From Rhexocercosporidium sp. MPI-PUGE-AT-0058 (taxonomy: Eukaryota > Ascomycota > Leotiomycetes > Helotiales), in NCBI GenBank assembly GCA_020746875.1, contig JAGTJL010000020.1:1364001-1428000 (forward strand): a DNA stretch of 64,000 nt, read 5' to 3'. The notes under the pieces were generated by a model that saw nothing but the letters and a program-made list of their open reading frames with translations, ran no database searches and was not told the origin of the DNA. This document shows positions 58,283 through 64,000 of the stretch, piece by piece. A program made the position numbers and the translations under genes. Numbering within the stretch: the stretch's first letter is position 1; every line of letters begins with the position of its first letter.

Positions 58283-61200
58283 GCTTGTAGTATTACCTTA
58301 GCATGGCAATTATGGCGCTAGGCCTAATCGGGAAAGGCTAGGGGGACCCTTTATATATTTATATTAAAGCTCCCCTTTATAAAGAGCTCTCTTTTTCTCT
58401 TTATCTTTTTTTCTTAATTTTAAGCGTAATATTAAGCTTAAATATAAAATTAAAGTTAATTCGCCGTATTAACTTCTTATAAGCCGTAATATAAGAAAAG
58501 ACTAATAACCCCTTCGCTATAAAGCGTTATATTTCATTAAGTCTTACGCGTTACGTTTCCCTGCCTTTATAATAAGTTGACAATAAACCTTAATACTTTA
58601 GCTTATTTAATAAATAAGTACCTTTTTGCCTTAATAATAAATTACCTTAAAAAAAGCTAGAAAACTTTTTATTATTAACTTACTTTATGTAATTTAACGC
58701 GCGCTATTCGACTTCGAACTTCGACTTCGACTTATATTTAATTAATAAATTAATTAATAACCTTAAATACCTTTTTACTTTATATTATTATTACTTTCGA
58801 CTTCTCCTCTTCGTCGGCAAAGCTTTAAAAAAAGAATGGCCTCTTTACGGCTAAGCTTTACTAATACCTTTATTCTTTCGGTCAAGACTTTTATAAAAAA
58901 AACCCGATAATTTTAAAAAACTCGATTCCGACTCGGAAAATAAACCTTAAAATTACTTCGACGCCTCGCTAAAGCTTACCGCTATTATAAAGGGCCTTAC
59001 CCCCACTTAATAAGTAAAAGTAAATTAGCTAATCGAGATCTCCGTTAGCTTTACTATTACTGCCGCTATTAAGTAAGCCCTCGACTAATATATTATTAAT
59101 AACTCCCGCTAAAAGACTTGTACTCCTTTCCCTTCTTACGACCGATTAATGCGTGTTTTTACGGCGGACCTTTAATTAACTACCGGCTATTACCTCTTTA
59201 AGTTAAACCTTATTATCTTTATTGCCGAGCTTAATAAAGTCAAATACCCTTGTACTCCTTTTAGTAATTATAAAGACAAAATCGAATATAATGTTTAAAA
59301 GATAAATATAAAGCTCTTTATTTAAAAGTACTTAAGTAACTTCCTTATTAACGAATCGTAAGTCTATGCTTACTTTAAATATATAATTAAAGAGGTTAAG
59401 ACTATTATCTTTTAACGAATAGACTTCGATTTCGCCGGAGACTTTAATAAAGCCGCCGACGTGTTAAAGGCTTTAGACTAGCGCTTCTTCGACTATAACC
59501 GAGTATAAGTAATTAAGCTTAAGTATAATTAATTATATATAAGTAATATAACGTATAACGAGTTCCGCACGAAGTTTATAATATATGCAATTACCGGAAA
59601 AATCTCACTCGACCGTTAATTCGACGATATATACGAAAAATTCTTAAATAAACTTAAGTACGATATTCGCATTAAAAAGTATAAACTCGCCGGAAATTAT
59701 ACGGCTTTTAACGAGTTTTTAATTATATTAAATCGTAAGCTAAAAAAATATTACTATTAAACGAGTTTATATACGTGTTATTACCGTTACTTACGAGCCA
59801 CTTTAAGTCTCTTTTTATAATATAAATATTAACGACTCGCGCGGTATCTTAAAAAAAGAAAACTAGCGTATAACCTCTCTTTTGTCGGCTATTAACGTAT
59901 AAAGACCCTTAACCTTAAGATAATCGTCGAATATCCGCTAGCGTACGCCTTTTCCTTCGCTTATCTTACGCCGACTTAAGTCTTTTATACTTTTTTTAGC
60001 ATTTAAAGACGTCTCTTTTAATACTTACTTTTATTATAATAAGACCGGCTATTAGGCTAGTAATTATCTTAAGCGCCGCAAAGACTAAACTCTCGATAAG
60101 TCGATTTCCTAATTAATTATTAACGAAGACTTAAAGACTAACGAACTATTAAAAAACTCTTAAGCCGTAGTAAAGACTTATATTTCGGCGTAAGCTATAA
60201 CTTATAATAAGACTTAATATTTAATTTTTATATTTTTATTAAAAAACGACAATTCTTAATTAATATTAAATTAAAAAGGAATAGAGTTTTTATTAAAACA
60301 CTTATATATATTAATAATAAAGTAAATATTTTTAGTATAATTAAAACCTTTCTCGTATATCGACTCGTTAAGTAATTTAATATTTTTTTTATAATACTTC
60401 TTTAACTAATTGTCTTAATTAATTATAATAATAAGAAAAGTAAGCTAATTAATACGGCTGTCTTACTTATTTTAATTATTAACCGCCGGCAAATTAACTT
60501 CTCTTTCTTAATAATTAACTTAAAAAACACCGACGTCTTAATTAGTCGGAAGTTCTTTAAATATTATAACTTAAAACAATTATATATAAAAAACCGCAAT
60601 TAATTAAAATAGCCGTTAAATATACTTATATAGCCGTACTTTAATTAGCGAGTCTTTATTAATATAAACCGTTTTAATAAATTAATTATTAAGTCTTACT
60701 AATTTAATATAAAACAAAAAGACGCCTTTATAAATATAAATAACTACCGCCGAAAGTAAGTTAAGCTTACGGCACTTAACGATTCCCTTAAAATAAATAT
60801 CTTTATATAACTTACCGCCAACGTCTCACTAACTCGCCCCTCGAGCTTTATTAAAAAAGTTAAAGAGCGCTTATATATTATAAAAAATTAATTAAACTTT
60901 TTAATATCTTATATTCCGAGATTATTACTTAAAAATAAAAAAACCTTTAAAACCCTTTTAACGAATTATTAATTAAAGGTATTTATAACGGAGATTTTCT
61001 TAATATTAATAATAATAATATTTATAACGTACTTCCGACTTAAAAAAGCTAAAAAAGATAAAGTAAAAACCTTTATAATATTAATATATGAAATCGACTA
61101 AGAGCTGACTCGTCACCGGCGAGAGGCCTTAAATTAATTAAGTATTAAACTCGCATCGATAAATAAGGACTTAACTTTAAAAGAAGCCTTAAAGGCTAAG

Positions 61201-64000
61201 TATACGTAAGATAACGAGTTAATAAGTAAGAAGCTTTTTATTAAGTATTAAAAATATACTCTTCTCTTTTCCCGGCGAGCTTTTAATAAGCTATTAATAT
61301 ATTGCTAAAGCGTAAATTATTAAATTAAATTTATTAAAGAAAACAACTTATTTTTTAAACCTTTCCGGCGTATAATTAAAAAATAGTTATTAAAAACTAA
61401 GTAATATATTATTAATAACTTATATAAAGGTTTTATCGAGTCCTTTAGCGCGTTATATGCGGCTCTTATTCTTTTCGCTAAGAAAGCTAATAGTAGTCTT
61501 CGGTTATGCGTCGACTATCGAAAGCTAAATACTTTATTTAAAAAGGACTCGTACTTAATTCCTTTAATTAATGAGATAATAACACGTATTTATAAAGTAA
61601 AGGTTTTTATTAAGCTTAATATATAATAAGCTTTTTACCGCATTCGCATATCTCTCGAGAGCAAAGACTATACGACTTTCCGCACTCGATACGACACGTA
61701 TAAATATAAGGTTTTTCCTTTTAACTTAATTAATAATTTAATAACTTTTTAATAATTTATTAACGATATTTTAATAAAATACTTAGACGACTTTTACGCG
61801 GCTTATATAAATAATATCTTTATATACTCGTTAACTCCCAAGGAGTATAAAGTTTATATTAAAAAAGTAATAATAATATTATAAGTATATAAACTTTAAG
61901 TCGATATTAAAAAATCCGAATTTAATATATAAAAAAAAAGTTCTTAAGATTTATAATTAAAGTCGACGATATAAAAGTAAACCCGGAAAAGGTTAGCGTA
62001 ATTAAGGACTAATAATACACTAATAATATATAAAGTATATAAAGCTACTTTAGTTTTTATAATTTCTATTACCGGTTTATTAAAGACTATAATCGTATTA
62101 CTTAACCTTTTATAATACTTATTAAGAAGGACGTCCCTTTTAACTTCGACTACGCTTATAAAAACACATAAGAAACTCTTTAAAAAGCCCTTTAATTTAC
62201 GTCGGTCCTTTATTATTACGACTTAATAAAGTAAACGCGGCTAAAAATTAATTTATTTAACGGAATCGTCGTTAATATTTTATTTTAACTTTAAGAAAAC
62301 GACACTTTTTATTTTATAAAATACTTTTTTAAGACTATAATAAATCTGAAACTTAATTACTTAATTTATAATAAAGAAATGTTAACGATTTTCCGGTTAT
62401 TTAAGTAATATTAGCCGGAGCTATTAAGCGCTTAAAAAAACGTTTTTATTTATATAAACTACCGAGCCTTAAAGTATTTTATAATTATTAAAGACCTTAC
62501 GGCTAAGTAGGCTCGATAGGCCGAGTTCTTCGTGAATTTTTATTTTACGATTATACATCGTACCGAGATTATTAATACGCTAGTTAATACTTTATCTTAA
62601 CGGAATTAAAACTTTACGATTATAAAAGTACAAAAGCGAGTTATTTATAATTAATAATTAATTTTAATTAATAAAATCAATTAAAAAGTAGTTAGCAATC
62701 TCTAGCTTTCCGCTGGCGATTTTATAAACGCTTATATTAAGGTCGTAGAAATAATACCCTTAGCATTTATTAAAGCCTTAATCTTAAGGGACAAACTAAA
62801 GCTTAAGCTAAACGAAAGAGTATTAATAGACTTAAAAACCCTTATTATAAAGGAGCTCGACTTTAACTTTATAATAGCTTATAATATCGCGGAATATAAT
62901 ATTATTAATTAAGTACTCTTAGTTAATAAGTCCTCGCCTTCGCTAAAGCCTCTTTAATAAAAAACTAAGAAATAATTATTAAATTACGAATTAATAAATA
63001 ATAAGTTACTTTTTTAAAGACGTCTAAAAGTGCTCTTAAAATCGCCGGAGCTTTACAAAATATTAATTTAATACGTGTACTCTTAGTTATTAATAATATA
63101 TACGGGGATCGAAAAGATAAAGGCATTATTAAGCCGTAAATACTATTAAAATAGCTTTACTACGAACGTAGCTTAATACGTAGCGAATTACAGTTGCTTT
63201 TAGTAAAAGGCTAAAAAAGATAAGACTCCTAGTTTTTTATATCCTTTATTAATCCTTATTCGGTTATATTAATACCTTACGATAAACTTTATAAAGCTAT
63301 TATTAAATAAACACAGTTATAACTTTATTATAATTATTATTAATCGCTTATTTAAGAAACCGGTCTTAATATCTTATAATAATATAATTACCGCTTAAAG
63401 CATGGTTATTTTTTTTCTTATTTATTAAACTTATTATTTTAATATGCCGGATTTTATTATCTTAAACTAAAGGCCTTAATTCGTCTTTTTCTTTTAAAAA
63501 GAATATTATTATATTCTCGGAATTAAAGTAAAGCTTACGACGGCGTATAACTCGAATGTTAACGGTTAAACGAAAGTAACGAATTAATATATTAAGTAAC
63601 GGCTTCGTCTCTTTTACTATTATTATTAAGACAATTAAAATAACCTTTTGTCGATTATAAATATTACTTAATTAATATTATCGCACGTATTTTTAAGTAA
63701 TTTATTCCCTTTCTAGCTACTTAACGGCGTTAAGCTATAAACTTCTTAGGATTTAATTAATTTAAAACCTCCGACTATAGCAATAAAGAAACTCAATCGC
63801 AAGGAGGCTTTATAAATAATATTATAAATAAAAGAAGTTACGGAAATCGTATAATTGTCCTTAAAAAATTAATAAGAAAAAATAAAGCGACTAGCGAACC
63901 GGGGGCGACGCGCCGTCGATTAAGACGTTAACGACTTAATATTAGTCGATACTCAAAATTAAAATATCGACCGACCTTTAAGAAAGCTCCTTAATAAGTA
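58283..64000 (+). mobile_element. Ty3/Gypsy LTR retrotransposon, RIP-destroyed, continues beyond the window
   Basis: The order of remnants on the plus strand is gag-like (about 58990-59990), zinc knuckle (60020-60069), protease region, reverse transcriptase (about 61470-61990), RNase H region, and integrase (about 62900-63720). This order is that of Ty3/Gypsy elements, with integrase after RT. The possible left LTR starts near TGTAGTATTACC (58283); the right LTR is outside the window, so it could not be compared. Nearly every conserved Trp, Cys and Asp codon is altered by G-to-A or C-to-T changes. Confidence 0.75.
60020..63785 (+). pseudogene. Gypsy Gag-Pol remnant (zinc knuckle, RT, integrase)
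   Basis: In the zinc knuckle the expected C-x2-C-x4-H-x4-C spacing is visible, but each Cys and the His reads Tyr (Y-x-Y-N-K-T-G-Y-stop-A-S-N-Y). In RT, A-K-K-A-N-S-S-L-R-L-C-V-D-Y-R-K-L-N marks the fingers region (about 61470-61540). The Y-x-D-D active site at 61804-61815 reads Y-I-N-N, both Asp codons changed to AAT. Upstream L-D-D-F is kept. In integrase, the Q-T-D-G-x-T-E-type block reads N-V-N-G then a stop and T-K-V-T-N (about 63540-63580). All changes are transitions. There is no coding capacity. Confidence 0.72.

Noticed and set aside
1..64000. CRISPR array, rRNA or tRNA genes
   Set aside because: No regularly spaced repeats with unique spacers, and no convincing cloverleaf or rRNA core was found by eye; fungal nuclear DNA would not carry CRISPR.

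Overview
The window reads as nuclear DNA of a filamentous ascomycete (Pezizomycotina; I would guess Leotiomycetes/Helotiales, but this is inference). The evidence is many short GT-AG introns of about 45-150 nt with fungal branch-point motifs, two HET-domain genes, plant-cell-wall enzymes (GH43, PL1, a CE3 remnant), and long AT-rich tracts full of C-to-T/G-to-A damage of the kind made by repeat-induced point mutation (RIP).

Layout. 0.2-4.4 kb: an intact glutathione S-transferase-like gene and a SulP sulfate permease-like gene with an in-frame stop before its STAS domain. 4.6-9.3 kb: nested DNA transposons. A RIP-damaged piggyBac-like element (minus strand, with its own terminal inverted repeats) is interrupted by a pogo/Fot-like element with perfect 89-bp inverted repeats. 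10.2-11.3 kb: a GH43 glycosidase gene with an internal stop. 13-28 kb: a core housekeeping block, all intact except one member: mitochondrial Obg GTPase (MTG2), a conserved fungal protein, BFR1, RPB5 and CDC45, plus an acyl-CoA ligase with a peroxisomal C-terminus and a -1 frameshift. 28-39 kb: an accessory block with two broken HET genes flanking an intact MFS transporter, then an F-box-like gene with two stops. 39.8-41.1 kb: an intact reticulon. 43-53 kb: a broken MmgE/PrpD gene, a broken GMC oxidoreductase, an intact nine-exon pectate lyase and a decayed CE3 acetylxylan esterase, then a roughly 370-bp MITE. From about 53.9 kb to the end: a very AT-rich, RIP-destroyed retrotransposon tract, including a Ty3/Gypsy element whose zinc knuckle, reverse transcriptase and integrase can still be traced.

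The main pattern is selective decay. About 9.8 kb of coding sequence in the intact genes (GST, MTG2, BFR1, RPB5, CDC45, MFS, RTN) and the pectate lyase carry no lesion that I can see. Nine accessory genes carry about 18 to 20 lesions: stops mostly explicable by transitions, net -1 frameshifts, and an 11-bp duplication. I found no CRISPR array, rRNA or convincing tRNA. I did not find a clearly new multi-gene system. The strongest unusual items are the nested transposons with pristine TIRs, the selective gene decay, and the MITE.
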